Shown here: positions 1-5,519 of the stretch, piece by piece
Layout: the number at the start of each line of letters is the position of its first letter
How positions within the stretch are numbered: the first letter of the stretch is position 1
Assembly: GCA_027450105.1 (NCBI GenBank)
Contig: DAIDKJ010000059.1
Coordinates: forward strand, 1-7,581
Length of the DNA stretch: 7,581 bases
Source: Ferrovum sp.
GTDB lineage: Bacteria; Pseudomonadota; Gammaproteobacteria; Burkholderiales; Ferrovaceae
Reading direction: 5' to 3'
The notes under the pieces: model-generated
Database searches by the model: none
What the model saw: the letters and a program-made list of their open reading frames with translations, nothing else
Told to the model about the DNA's origin: nothing
Translations under genes and position numbers: made by a program

Positions 1-111
1 TCAAGAAATATTAAGTTTGATTCTTCTAAAAAGAAATTAGACATCAAGGAATATGTTGTTAGACATGATTCTTTACTTTTAGATTACTTAATTAATGATT
101 TAGGTTATAGC
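1..111 (+). CDS. 3' part-less gene fragment, AT-rich, possibly start of an S4-type RNA-binding domain
   Basis: Frame 1 is open from the left edge across the whole AT-rich stretch, while the other two forward frames hit stops early. About 25 of the first 110 bases are G or C, so 37 stop-free codons are unlikely by chance and suggest real coding sequence cut by the window edge. The peptide ends in HDSLLLDYLINDLGYS, which resembles the beginning of an S4 RNA-binding domain (LLxYLI..LGYSR, as in pseudouridine synthases of low-GC bacteria); this family guess rests on one short motif. After about base 111 the frame continues only into the antisense of the kinase gene, so the gene is broken there. 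Lys, Asp and Ile/Leu-rich composition and codon use (TTA, AAA, GAT, AAT) differ completely from every other gene here. Confidence 0.4.
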
Positions 112-1290
112 CCGGATCAGTCCGGCCTGAAACGGACTGCTGGGGACCCGGGTCATGCTGCGCTGCACATTTCTGAGCGTTTTACCCGGAGAAAGCGCCA
201 GGCGCGTAATGGTTTTGCGCCGGGCCGTGGCTTGATGTTTTTGCAAAATGGACTCGCGCAAACAACTGGGGCAAGGTTTCCCGGCAAACTGCAAATGTCC
301 TTTGGCACAGGCCTGAATCAGGCCCGTATGTTTGTTGGCATAGGCCCCCAGCACTTCAATCCATTCTGCGGCCGTGGGACGACCAGACACGGACCAGTCG
401 AAGGAGCGGTCGAACAATTCCCGCAATTTGTCTGGAAATGCTTCATGCACGCTGGCCGGAACCGCCTTGACCGTGCGATGAGGCATGCGTCCGTAGGGGT
501 AGAGCCCCATTTTGATGCGTTGCGCCAATTCGCTGGGAACACCCTGGGTATTCTTGGAGATTCCCCCATACGGATGCACGCCAAAATTCAACAGTCTGAA
601 AATAATCGTGGCCAATGCAAACCAATCCTGGGCTTCGGGATGAGACACGGCCTTGTCATGAAATTCGGGCGCCAGGTACTCTGGGGTGACCTGAGGCGCC
701 TCCGAGGAGAAGTTGTCTGCATAAATTCGAAATCCGTCACAATCCAGGATTGAAACAAATAACTCGTTTTTATAGACTTTCAGATTCATGGGCTTCAGAT
801 CAACCACCGCAATTTTCTTGCTGTGCAGACAGCTGATGAGAGAAGCCAGATTGTAGGAGATAGCGACCAATTTTCCGAAATCCGCCTGAAAACCCTCTTG
901 GGCCGCCTGGCGTCGCGTCAACAAGTAATCCAGTTCCAGAGTTCGGCTAAAATCGATTTTTTCCATGACAAAGCCAGTAAACCCTTGCGCACCCTGGGTG
1001 ACTGCCACCGGCCAGGCCAACTGGACTACCGCTTCGTGCCCCGGAGGAATTTCTGGCAAATCGGGTTTATTGTCGATCATCCAGGCGATTTTTTGGGCGT
1101 ATTTCTCTCGCTGTGCCGAGTCGGTGGTGGCGTGGTAGATTTTTGCCACGTAACCGGGTTTTCCTTCAATATGGAATATTTCTCCCGCACCACCGGACTT
1201 CCCGGTGGGTAACAGACGCACCTTTTCCCGCAATCCACTGGGCCAGATCAATCGTGTAGAAAGGGAGGACATGGGGTTTGAAGGATGCAT
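100..1290 (-). CDS. Ser/Thr protein kinase of the TerY-P triad, with C-terminal zinc-ribbon-like motif
   Basis: A 396-residue divergent eukaryotic-type kinase, expected to phosphorylate Ser/Thr on proteins in the cytoplasm; no TM segment is visible. Visible kinase landmarks are a glycine-rich loop (GKSGGAGEIFHI, 30-41), the ATP-binding lysine in VAK (K50), a catalytic loop VVDLKPMNL with D164, K166 and N169, a metal-binding DCDG in place of DFG (D185), YLAPE (205-209), and QDWFAL (D222) in helix F. After the kinase lobe, C328, H332, C340 and C343 (ACAKGH...CPSC) form a zinc-ribbon-like motif, then a basic tail. The ATG at 1290 is the first start after an in-frame upstream stop, but it lacks a good ribosome site and has a small hairpin just upstream. 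It lies 78 bp after the phosphatase gene on the same strand, so co-expression is likely. The last three residues and the stop come from the AT-rich DNA beyond the composition junction, so the native C-terminus may be missing. The kinase call is firm; the triad role is inferred from its neighbours. Confidence 0.9.
   Translation of the reverse strand: MHPSNPMSSLSTRLIWPSGLREKVRLLPTGKSGGAGEIFHIEGKPGYVAKIYHATTDSAQREKYAQKIAWMIDNKPDLPEIPPGHEAVVQLAWPVAVTQGAQGFTGFVMEKIDFSRTLELDYLLTRRQAAQEGFQADFGKLVAISYNLASLISCLHSKKIAVVDLKPMNLKVYKNELFVSILDCDGFRIYADNFSSEAPQVTPEYLAPEFHDKAVSHPEAQDWFALATIIFRLLNFGVHPYGGISKNTQGVPSELAQRIKMGLYPYGRMPHRTVKAVPASVHEAFPDKLRELFDRSFDWSVSGRPTAAEWIEVLGAYANKHTGLIQACAKGHLQFAGKPCPSCLRESILQKHQATARRKTITRLALSPGKTLRNVQRSMTRVPSSPFQAGLIRAIT
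104..118. other. Sharp composition junction (insertion edge or assembly chimera)
   Basis: Base composition changes within a few bases from about 23% GC (1-110) to the moderately high GC of the rest of the window. The change falls inside both the AT-rich forward frame and the last codons of the kinase gene on the other strand, whose final three residues and stop are supplied by the AT-rich side. No inverted repeat, target duplication or tRNA end can be recognised in the short left flank, so a mobile-element boundary cannot be told from a joined assembly. Confidence 0.6.
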
Positions 1291-1296
1291 GTAAAC

Positions 1297-1309
1297 GGCA
1301 GGATCTGCC
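1297..1309 (-). promoter_or_regulatory. Small hairpin over the kinase translation start region
   Basis: GGCAG, a three-base loop and CTGCC form a perfect 5-bp stem ending 7 bases before the kinase ATG, where a ribosome site would be expected. No AGGAGG-like sequence is present. This may keep kinase translation low relative to the phosphatase; the functional role is inference. Confidence 0.35.
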
Positions 1310-1368
1310 CTGGAGGGATTAGGGCGTCAAGCCTAAAGCGCGCCGAGCGTGCCAGACGATGTCAGAGT

Positions 1369-2253
1369 TCAAGATTTGAAAGCCAGCAATAAACTCTTGT
1401 CATCCGCCGTAATGCGATGGGTTTTTTCATCTTCCAGCAAGTTTTTCAAGGCCAGACAACCTTCAGCCTCGGGGACGGTACGCAGAAAGCGCATCACAGG
1501 TTCGATGAACGGCAAGTAAAAAGCCGTTTTCGTTTTGTTCACTGCGAAGGGTGCGGGGCCATCACTCATCAACCCAATAAAGCTGCCCGCATCCAGGGGT
1601 GGGACCGGCATAATGCGTAAATGTTCCTGCCAGTTGTGGTCCGTGACAAAATAGGTTTCATCCGCATACTCGCCATTTTCCGGCAAGGAGAGTTGAGCCA
1701 AACCCTGGGCCTGCTGATGAATGGCAAACCCATCACCAATATGGAAAAAATATCCACCCATATCGGATAGCACACAACCGACCAGGGTGCAGGCAAAGTC
1801 GCGTAACGAAACCTGTGTCCTCTCCATTTCCTGCTGTTGCTGTTGCTGCCGGGTTTCTTCCAGGGGAAAAGCGCGAACAGGCAGAGGCTGAGCCGCGTTC
1901 TGATCCGGAATCAAGGCAGAAATCTCCTCGGGCGCCGGGATAGACAGGGTTGCCGCGAGCTGGTCCCGGGCATGGGCTATCACGGTTCGCAAGGTGCCTG
2001 TAAAAATTTCTTGATTGACGGGCTGTAAGGAGGGCAACTCCTTGTCCTCCACCAAGGCCGACAGACCCCGAACCACCTGCCGACTCATGAATGTGGCCCC
2101 AGTTTGACTGTTTTGGGCCGAGCCGGCTCCATCGCAAATCACCGCCAGTAATATCTCCTGAACCACCGCATGGTAATGGGCATCCTGGCAGGGTTGATTC
2201 TGATCCAGATGGCCCTTCCCCGTCACAGAGGCCGACACAATTTTCCAGCTCAT
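1369..2253 (-). CDS. PP2C-family protein phosphatase of the TerY-P triad
   Basis: A 294-residue metal-dependent Ser/Thr phosphatase, predicted to oppose the neighbouring kinase. The N-terminus MSWKIVSASVTGKGHL..PCQDA is the usual opening of this PP2C subfamily, so the ATG at 2253 is chosen over the upstream GTG at 2352; the extra 33 residues look non-coding and would run through a terminator-like hairpin. Metal-binding acidic residues appear in order: D24 (CQDA), D41-G42 (CDGAGS), D174 (GDG), D231 (SDG) and D284-D285 (ADDKS). Residues about 104-146 form a low-complexity, Pro/Gln/Glu-rich insert with six consecutive Gln (136-141), probably a flexible loop outside the catalytic core. The ribosome site is weak (AGTGGG, about 10 bases upstream). 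The gene lies between the VWA gene and the kinase gene on the same strand. Family assignment is firm; substrates are unknown. Confidence 0.9.
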   Translation of the reverse strand: MSWKIVSASVTGKGHLDQNQPCQDAHYHAVVQEILLAVICDGAGSAQNSQTGATFMSRQVVRGLSALVEDKELPSLQPVNQEIFTGTLRTVIAHARDQLAATLSIPAPEEISALIPDQNAAQPLPVRAFPLEETRQQQQQQEMERTQVSLRDFACTLVGCVLSDMGGYFFHIGDGFAIHQQAQGLAQLSLPENGEYADETYFVTDHNWQEHLRIMPVPPLDAGSFIGLMSDGPAPFAVNKTKTAFYLPFIEPVMRFLRTVPEAEGCLALKNLLEDEKTHRITADDKSLLLAFKS

Positions 2254-2298
2254 CAAACGCACCCACTTCGATGGGTTGAGATTGGGTGGTTGTCGTTG

Positions 2299-2370
2299 TG
2301 CGGTGCATCTAGCGCAGCGTAACCACCAAGTATTGCGGTGCGAAAAAAGCACCAGCCACCCATGCGGTGC
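2299..2370 (-). repeat. Three copies of an octamer in the VWA-phosphatase spacer
   Basis: TGCGGTGC (GCACCGCA on the coding strand) occurs at 2299-2306, 2334-2341 and 2363-2370, all in the 172-bp spacer before the phosphatase start. Spacings are 35 and 29 bp, close to three helical turns. The first copy in the direction of transcription forms part of the terminator-like stem. They could be binding sites for a regulator or chance similarity. Confidence 0.3.
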
Positions 2371-2372
2371 TT
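2343..2372 (-). terminator. Terminator-like hairpin between VWA and phosphatase genes
   Basis: Read on the minus strand, AAGCACC and GGTGCTT form a perfect 7-bp stem around a 12-base loop, and the 3' arm runs directly into a run of T (2348-2343), ending ...GGTGCTTTTTTCG. This is the standard shape of a rho-independent terminator in the direction of the triad. It may terminate partially, giving more VWA transcript than phosphatase/kinase transcript, or act as an attenuator. No convincing promoter is visible between it and the phosphatase start. Confidence 0.6.
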
Positions 2373-2425
2373 ATTTCCGCGGGCAGTAAACACGACCAGG
2401 CCTGGATTGAAAAGCCGCAGGGTCC

Positions 2426-3103
2426 TCAAGTAGACATCTGGGCCCAGCTATCCACCGGATTCAGCTGCACCGTCCCACCCGCCGGAGCCTGGGAAACTGC
2501 GCGCACGCTGCGGCTTAGCCAAACAAACAGTTCCTTGAATTTCAGACCGTTGAGATTCAGAGCCCCCTTGTTGCTGAATTGACCCAGAATATCCCGGTTG
2601 GCTTGCTGTCCGATGCCTATGGCCATGATATTGACCTTATGGGCTGTTTCTGCATTTTTACATTCTGCAGCCACCCGTTGCCAGTCGTCATCGGTGGGCT
2701 CACCATCCGACAGGAGCATGATGATAGGCCGTTTATAAGGAACCCCCGCGCTGCGCATTTGTTCTTTTTGGGCCTCAATTTCTTCCAAAGCAAACTTCAT
2801 GGCCGTTCCGATGGGCGTCAAGCCCCCTGCCACCAATTCAGGAGGGGTGAAGTCCATGGCGTCCGTCCAAGTGCCCATGACCTCCACATCATTATCCCCG
2901 CCAAAGGCGATGACCAGCACCCTTCCACAACGGGCCGTGATGGGATCGTTTTTGAGTTCCTGGGCCAGAGTAATGAGCCCCTCATTGAGCAGGCCCATCT
3001 TGTTTTCTTCCGCCATGCTGCCCGAGCAGTCCAATACCAGCACCAGTGGCGCACGTTCGTCGCTATTGTCGATCAGGGCCACGTCCGGAATCACATTCTC
3101 CAT
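2426..3103 (-). CDS. terY: TerY-type von Willebrand factor A domain protein, first gene of the TerY-P triad
   Basis: A 225-residue cytoplasmic protein made almost entirely of one VWA (Rossmann-like, metal-binding) domain, the length usual for TerY. The MIDAS metal site is complete: DCSGSM (D25, S27, S29), the threonine in GGLTPIG (T96) and the aspartate in LLSDGEPTDDDW (D133). The SDGEPTDxW signature is characteristic of the TerY group. In triads of this kind the VWA protein is thought to be the scaffold or target whose phosphorylation state is set by the kinase and PP2C; that role is known for the module, not shown here. The start is well supported: AAGGAA at 3109-3114 sits 5 bases before the ATG. 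The gene lies 172 bp upstream of the phosphatase, with a terminator-like hairpin between them, and its 5' end overlaps a possible small reading frame. Confidence 0.88.
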   Translation of the reverse strand: MENVIPDVALIDNSDERAPLVLVLDCSGSMAEENKMGLLNEGLITLAQELKNDPITARCGRVLVIAFGGDNDVEVMGTWTDAMDFTPPELVAGGLTPIGTAMKFALEEIEAQKEQMRSAGVPYKRPIIMLLSDGEPTDDDWQRVAAECKNAETAHKVNIMAIGIGQQANRDILGQFSNKGALNLNGLKFKELFVWLSRSVRAVSQAPAGGTVQLNPVDSWAQMST

Positions 3104-3278
3104 ATCCGTTCCTTGTACAAGTGTTCAGAGGATTTATCTTGTTTATCTTGCTTATCTTGCGACGGTCTCGTATCCATTCTATCAGGAGCGCAAGCGCCCT
3201 GCTGTAGGCAATATGAAAGATCTTCCCCTGTATGATCCCTTCTTGATCAGGGTCAATGGAATCAGGGTCAATTGCCAT
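3063..3278 (-). CDS. Possible 71-residue protein upstream of and overlapping terY
   Basis: An ATG at 3278, 4 bases after GGAG, opens a 71-codon frame that overlaps the first 41 bases of the VWA gene. It carries two repeat types whose lengths are multiples of three: IDPDS/IDPDQ (residues 3-12) and KIS-KIN-KIN (41-49). Between them lies a plausible amphipathic helix (SRALALLIEWIRDRR, 26-40). In-frame repeats and an open frame hint at coding, and the overlap would allow translational coupling to terY. I recognise no family, and chance cannot be excluded in a 216-base frame. Confidence 0.3.
   Translation of the reverse strand: MAIDPDSIDPDQEGIIQGKIFHIAYSRALALLIEWIRDRRKISKINKINPLNTCTRNGYGECDSGRGPDRQ
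3133..3159 (-). repeat. Three tandem 9-bp repeats upstream of terY
   Basis: TTTATCTTG, TTTATCTTG and CTTATCTTG follow each other without gap (CAAGATAAA units on the minus strand). They lie 20-46 bases before the terY ribosome site. Such a short tandem array can change copy number by slippage; as the unit is 9 bp it would not shift the possible 71-residue frame, but it would change leader length. Confidence 0.7.
3246..3272. repeat. 12-bp direct repeat in the terY-chemoreceptor spacer
   Basis: ATCAGGGTCAAT occurs at 3246-3257 and 3261-3272, a 15-bp period. Just left of it, CCCTG and GATC at 3226-3237 mirror GATCAGGG at 3245-3252 with a three-base bulge. This could be an operator, a repeat inside the possible small protein (IDPD twice) or a relic of a small mobile repeat. 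Confidence 0.5.
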
Positions 3279-3296
3279 AAATCTCCGGGACACCTT

Positions 3297-3323
3297 TCAA
3301 GAATTTGTGATTATTGTCGCTAA
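3297..3323 (+). promoter_or_regulatory. Candidate sigma-28 (FliA) promoter for the chemoreceptor gene
   Basis: TCAAGAAT at 3297-3304 and GTCGCTAA at 3316-3323 are separated by exactly 11 bases. The flagellar sigma-28 consensus is TAAAGTTT-N11-GCCGATAA, giving 5 of 8 and 6 of 8 matches. Transcription would start near 3331, about 50 bases before the chemoreceptor ATG. The match is imperfect, but sigma-28 control is typical of chemoreceptor genes. Confidence 0.42.
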
Positions 3324-3383
3324 TCTGATTGGACCGTTCGCCCTCCCAATGACTGCAGGTTTGTAACCGCCACGAGAGACCTC

Positions 3384-5024
3384 ATGAAACAATCTCCATC
3401 CACCCTTAGTCTTCGCATGATCTTTCTGTCCATCTCTGGTACTGGCACCACGCTGGTCCTGGCAGCTACCTTGTTTGGATTCTGGATGAGCTGGAACAGT
3501 ATTCAGCGCTTCAATTCGGACATGGGAAGCTTTTTCCGGGAAGAGCGCTTGTTGGGAAACCTGCAAGCAGCCTTCAACGCTCAGGGTGAAGCATGGAAAT
3601 GCGTCGTGCTGAAGGGTTCCCAACCCGAGGCTCTGGACCAATGCTGGGCGGACTTTTTGTTACAGGAGCAGTCGGTACGAAAAAACAGCCAACTGTTGAT
3701 GGACCAGTTGCAGGGACCAGCGCAGCAAGAACCCTTGCATCGTGTCAAGCAGTTTACAGACCTTCATGAACAACTCGGACAGGCTTACCGTGCCGGACTA
3801 CTCGCATTCCGCGACAACCATTCTGACGCTACAGCCGGCGACCGCCCGGTCAAGGCAGCCGTCCCACCGGCCGCCCAGATGCTGGCCCAGGTGCGTGATG
3901 GCATCCTGGCACAGGCCGAAACTGCAACCCAAGCAGCAACAGCCAAGGGTCAAGACGGTATTGCCCTGAGTCTGGCGCTGATTGGTGCGGCCATCGTGAT
4001 TGCATTCGTCATTTATTTGTGGTTGCTGCAGCGCTTTCTGGTGCGCCCATCTGGCCAATTGGTATCGAGTCTGGAATTTCTGGCACAAGGGAATTTCACA
4101 CATCCCATCAACGCCGATCTGGCTGGAGAGTTGGGGCACATTGCCCGCAGTGGTGAAAAAATTCGCCACGACCTGGGAGTCCTCATCGCCGAATTCAAGC
4201 AATCCACCCAAGCTGTGAGTAGCGCTGCTTCGGCCTTGGAAAGATCATCCGCTCAGGTGGAGCAAAGTTCGGTGCAGCAGTCCGAGATTGCAGCAACGGC
4301 GGTGGAAACCATTGCCCACATGCATCAGGAATTAAACAGGATTGCCACCAGCGCCGCCGATTTGCGGCAACTCTCTGGACTCAGTCTGAAACGAACCGAA
4401 CAAGGTAATGCCATGCTATCGGAACTCGTGGGAGAAATGAGCACCGTGGAAGGTGCCGTGGATAGCATCAAAGCGGTGGTCAATACCTTTTTGCACAGCA
4501 CCAAATCGATTTCAGGAATGACCCAGAAGGTCAAGGATATTGCCGAACAGACCAATTTGCTGGCTTTGAACGCAGCTATCGAGGCGGCGCGTGCGGGAGA
4601 ACAGGGGCGAGGATTTGCCGTCGTTGCCGATGAGGTGCGCAAACTGGCGGAAAAATCAGCTTCGGCCGCCAATGAAATCGATACGGTGACCCAATCCATC
4701 AGTCAACAGTCCCACAGTGTGGAACAGGCCATAGAACAGGGACTGGTGGCGCTGGCAAAGGGTAATGACGTCATGGAAAGTGTGGCAGAATCCCTGGGCG
4801 ATTCCAATCAAGCCGTACACCAGTCAGACCAAGGAGTGGACCAGATCACCCAGGCCATCGAGCAGCAGCAAAAGGCCAGTCAAGGCATTGCGGATCATGT
4901 GGAAAATATCCATCGAATGGCTGCAGACAACCGCAGGGCGCTGGAGAGTATCTCGGCGGAGACCCAGTCGCTGGAACACCTGTCTGCCTCTTTGCGGGCC
5001 GCCACAGAAAAACTGGCTGTCTAA
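3384..5024 (+). CDS. Methyl-accepting chemotaxis protein (two-TM transducer)
   Basis: A 546-residue chemoreceptor that senses a signal outside the inner membrane and controls CheA/CheW. A short cytoplasmic N-terminus is followed by TM1 (about 12-35), a periplasmic mainly helical domain of ~155 residues (36-192), TM2 (193-215), a HAMP linker (about 216-268) and the long coiled-coil signalling domain (270-546). The hairpin tip is canonical: [20 protein letters not shown] (385-404), then [20 protein letters not shown]. The arms on both sides are of similar length, and no C-terminal CheR/CheB-tethering pentapeptide is present. The periplasmic segment [10 protein letters not shown]...DQCWADF (69-91) resembles the four-helix-bundle receptors with a QEWKNxLLRG motif, but Cys (C73, C87) occupies positions usually filled by Asn and Tyr. 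The start has only a weak GAGAG ribosome site 5 bases upstream. A sigma-28-like promoter precedes it. No che or fli genes are in the window; the ligand is unknown. Confidence 0.95.
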   Translation: MKQSPSTLSLRMIFLSISGTGTTLVLAATLFGFWMSWNSIQRFNSDMGSFFREERLLGNLQAAFNAQGEAWKCVVLKGSQPEALDQCWADFLLQEQSVRKNSQLLMDQLQGPAQQEPLHRVKQFTDLHEQLGQAYRAGLLAFRDNHSDATAGDRPVKAAVPPAAQMLAQVRDGILAQAETATQAATAKGQDGIALSLALIGAAIVIAFVIYLWLLQRFLVRPSGQLVSSLEFLAQGNFTHPINADLAGELGHIARSGEKIRHDLGVLIAEFKQSTQAVSSAASALERSSAQVEQSSVQQSEIAATAVETIAHMHQELNRIATSAADLRQLSGLSLKRTEQGNAMLSELVGEMSTVEGAVDSIKAVVNTFLHSTKSISGMTQKVKDIAEQTNLLALNAAIEAARAGEQGRGFAVVADEVRKLAEKSASAANEIDTVTQSISQQSHSVEQAIEQGLVALAKGNDVMESVAESLGDSNQAVHQSDQGVDQITQAIEQQQKASQGIADHVENIHRMAADNRRALESISAETQSLEHLSASLRAATEKLAV

Positions 5025-5088
5025 ACAAGTCGTTTCCCAATAAAGGGACTGCAGATCCTAATGAAGAACTTTTGGTTCCAAGCGTATC

Positions 5089-5110
5089 GATCCCATGACG
5101 CTCTGGGATC
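5089..5110. other. Perfect 7-bp hairpin downstream of the chemoreceptor
   Basis: GATCCCA and TGGGATC flank an 8-base loop 65 bases after the chemoreceptor stop. There is no T-run after it on the plus strand, so it is not a standard terminator, but it could protect the mRNA end or assist rho-dependent termination. Confidence 0.4.
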
Positions 5111-5115
5111 AACAC

Positions 5116-5175
5116 AAAAACACCCGCGAGAACCAAGCCAAACCTCCTGTAGAGGGTTTGGCATCAGTCTCGCGG
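5116..5175 (-). terminator. Rho-independent terminator of the 30-residue small protein gene
   Basis: On the minus strand the outer arms CCGCGAGA (5175-5168) and TCTCGCGG (5131-5124) pair perfectly. The inner arms GCCAAACC (5162-5155) and GGTTTGGC (5144-5137) also pair perfectly, with a 5x5 internal loop between the two stems. The stem is followed after three bases by TTTTT (5120-5116). The plus-strand side has no T-run, so the orientation is minus. It begins 31 bases after the small gene's stop and may also block read-through from the chemoreceptor side. Confidence 0.75.
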
Positions 5176-5206
5176 ATCTTCAAATCAAACAAATAAAATC
5201 ATGAAG

Positions 5207-5299
5207 TTAGCGGCTACTATGCCATTTTGCAGTATCCAGCACAATCACCATTACGGCAAAACCCACAATACAAAGAATCTCAATCAGTGCGATGTCCAT
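5207..5299 (-). CDS. 30-residue single-pass membrane protein, unknown function
   Basis: A short frame that length filters would drop. ATG at 5299 follows an ideal ribosome site, GAGGAG at 5311-5306 with 6-base spacing, and the frame ends TAA at 5207. The product begins MDIALIEILCIVG, has one hydrophobic stretch (residues 3-21, with E7 inside it) and ends DTAKWHSSR. By the positive-inside rule the basic C-terminus should be cytoplasmic and the acidic N-terminus outside. Its own terminator follows 31 bases later, and an FNR-type operator with a promoter lies upstream on the same strand, so it appears to be the only protein of its transcript. In size and shape it resembles the small accessory subunits of respiratory oxidases or transporters (CydX-, KdpF-like), but I see no sequence match to those, and no partner gene is adjacent. 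Confidence 0.7.
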   Translation of the reverse strand: MDIALIEILCIVGFAVMVIVLDTAKWHSSR

Positions 5300-5493
5300 T
5301 TCAGTCTCCTCAAGAGTCTAGACGGTGCATCCGTCACGTTATCGATCAATCTCTCATTGGCAGTGACTTGGCCTGGTTTTGATTCGTGGAAATACCATCA
5401 AGGCCCAGTCAAGACAACCTGCCGTCAACATCGGTTGGGGTCAGAACGGCTTTCGCTGGTACCTGCCCCCCCTCAACCCCTGTTGTCGGCCTG
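5300..5493 (-). other. Long (~190 nt) untranslated leader of the small-protein gene
   Basis: Between the putative -10 and the small protein start I see no supported gene on either strand. The longest ATG frame on the minus strand here is 25 codons and lacks a ribosome site. The G-rich stretch near 5485-5462 (GGGGTTGAGGGGGGCAGG on the minus strand) is notable. No known riboswitch could be recognised by eye. The leader may carry a regulatory RNA or structure. Confidence 0.35.
5321..5335 (-). promoter_or_regulatory. Perfect inverted repeat in the small-protein leader
   Basis: GACGG-ATGCA-CCGTC on the minus strand forms a 5-bp GC-rich stem ending 9 bases before the GAGGAG ribosome site of the 30-residue protein. 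It may shape translation of the leader or serve as an operator. There is no direct evidence for either. Confidence 0.35.
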
Positions 5494-5502
5494 ATTATTG
5501 TA
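5494..5502 (-). promoter_or_regulatory. -10-like element downstream of the FNR box
   Basis: The minus strand reads TACAATAAT at 5502-5494, which contains two overlapping -10-like hexamers (TACAAT and AATAAT). They lie 17 and 20 bases after the FNR palindrome; the second places the operator centre near -40, close to the class II position of -41.5. The plus strand has no similar hexamer at a suitable distance, so leftward transcription is favoured. Confidence 0.5.
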
Positions 5503-5519
5503 GCGCCACCAAAAAAAAA

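Noticed and set aside
232..753. 173-codon plus-strand frame opposite the kinase gene
   Set aside because: Antisense to an intact kinase with clear catalytic motifs; the peptide has no recognisable domain and no ribosome site.
2254..2352. 33-residue N-terminal extension of the phosphatase from a GTG
   Set aside because: It would start inside the terminator-like stem, has no family similarity and precedes the canonical MSWKIV opening.
3181..3200. GGAGCGC/GCGCC hairpin upstream of terY
   Set aside because: Bulged stem with a loop of about two bases and no T-run; too weak to call.
2579..3235. 218-codon plus-strand frame opposite terY
   Set aside because: A shadow of the VWA gene; His/Cys-rich peptide without domain structure.
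5201..5494. 97-codon plus-strand frame opposite the small membrane protein
   Set aside because: No ribosome site and no structure; the minus-strand gene has an ideal start, a TM helix and a terminator.
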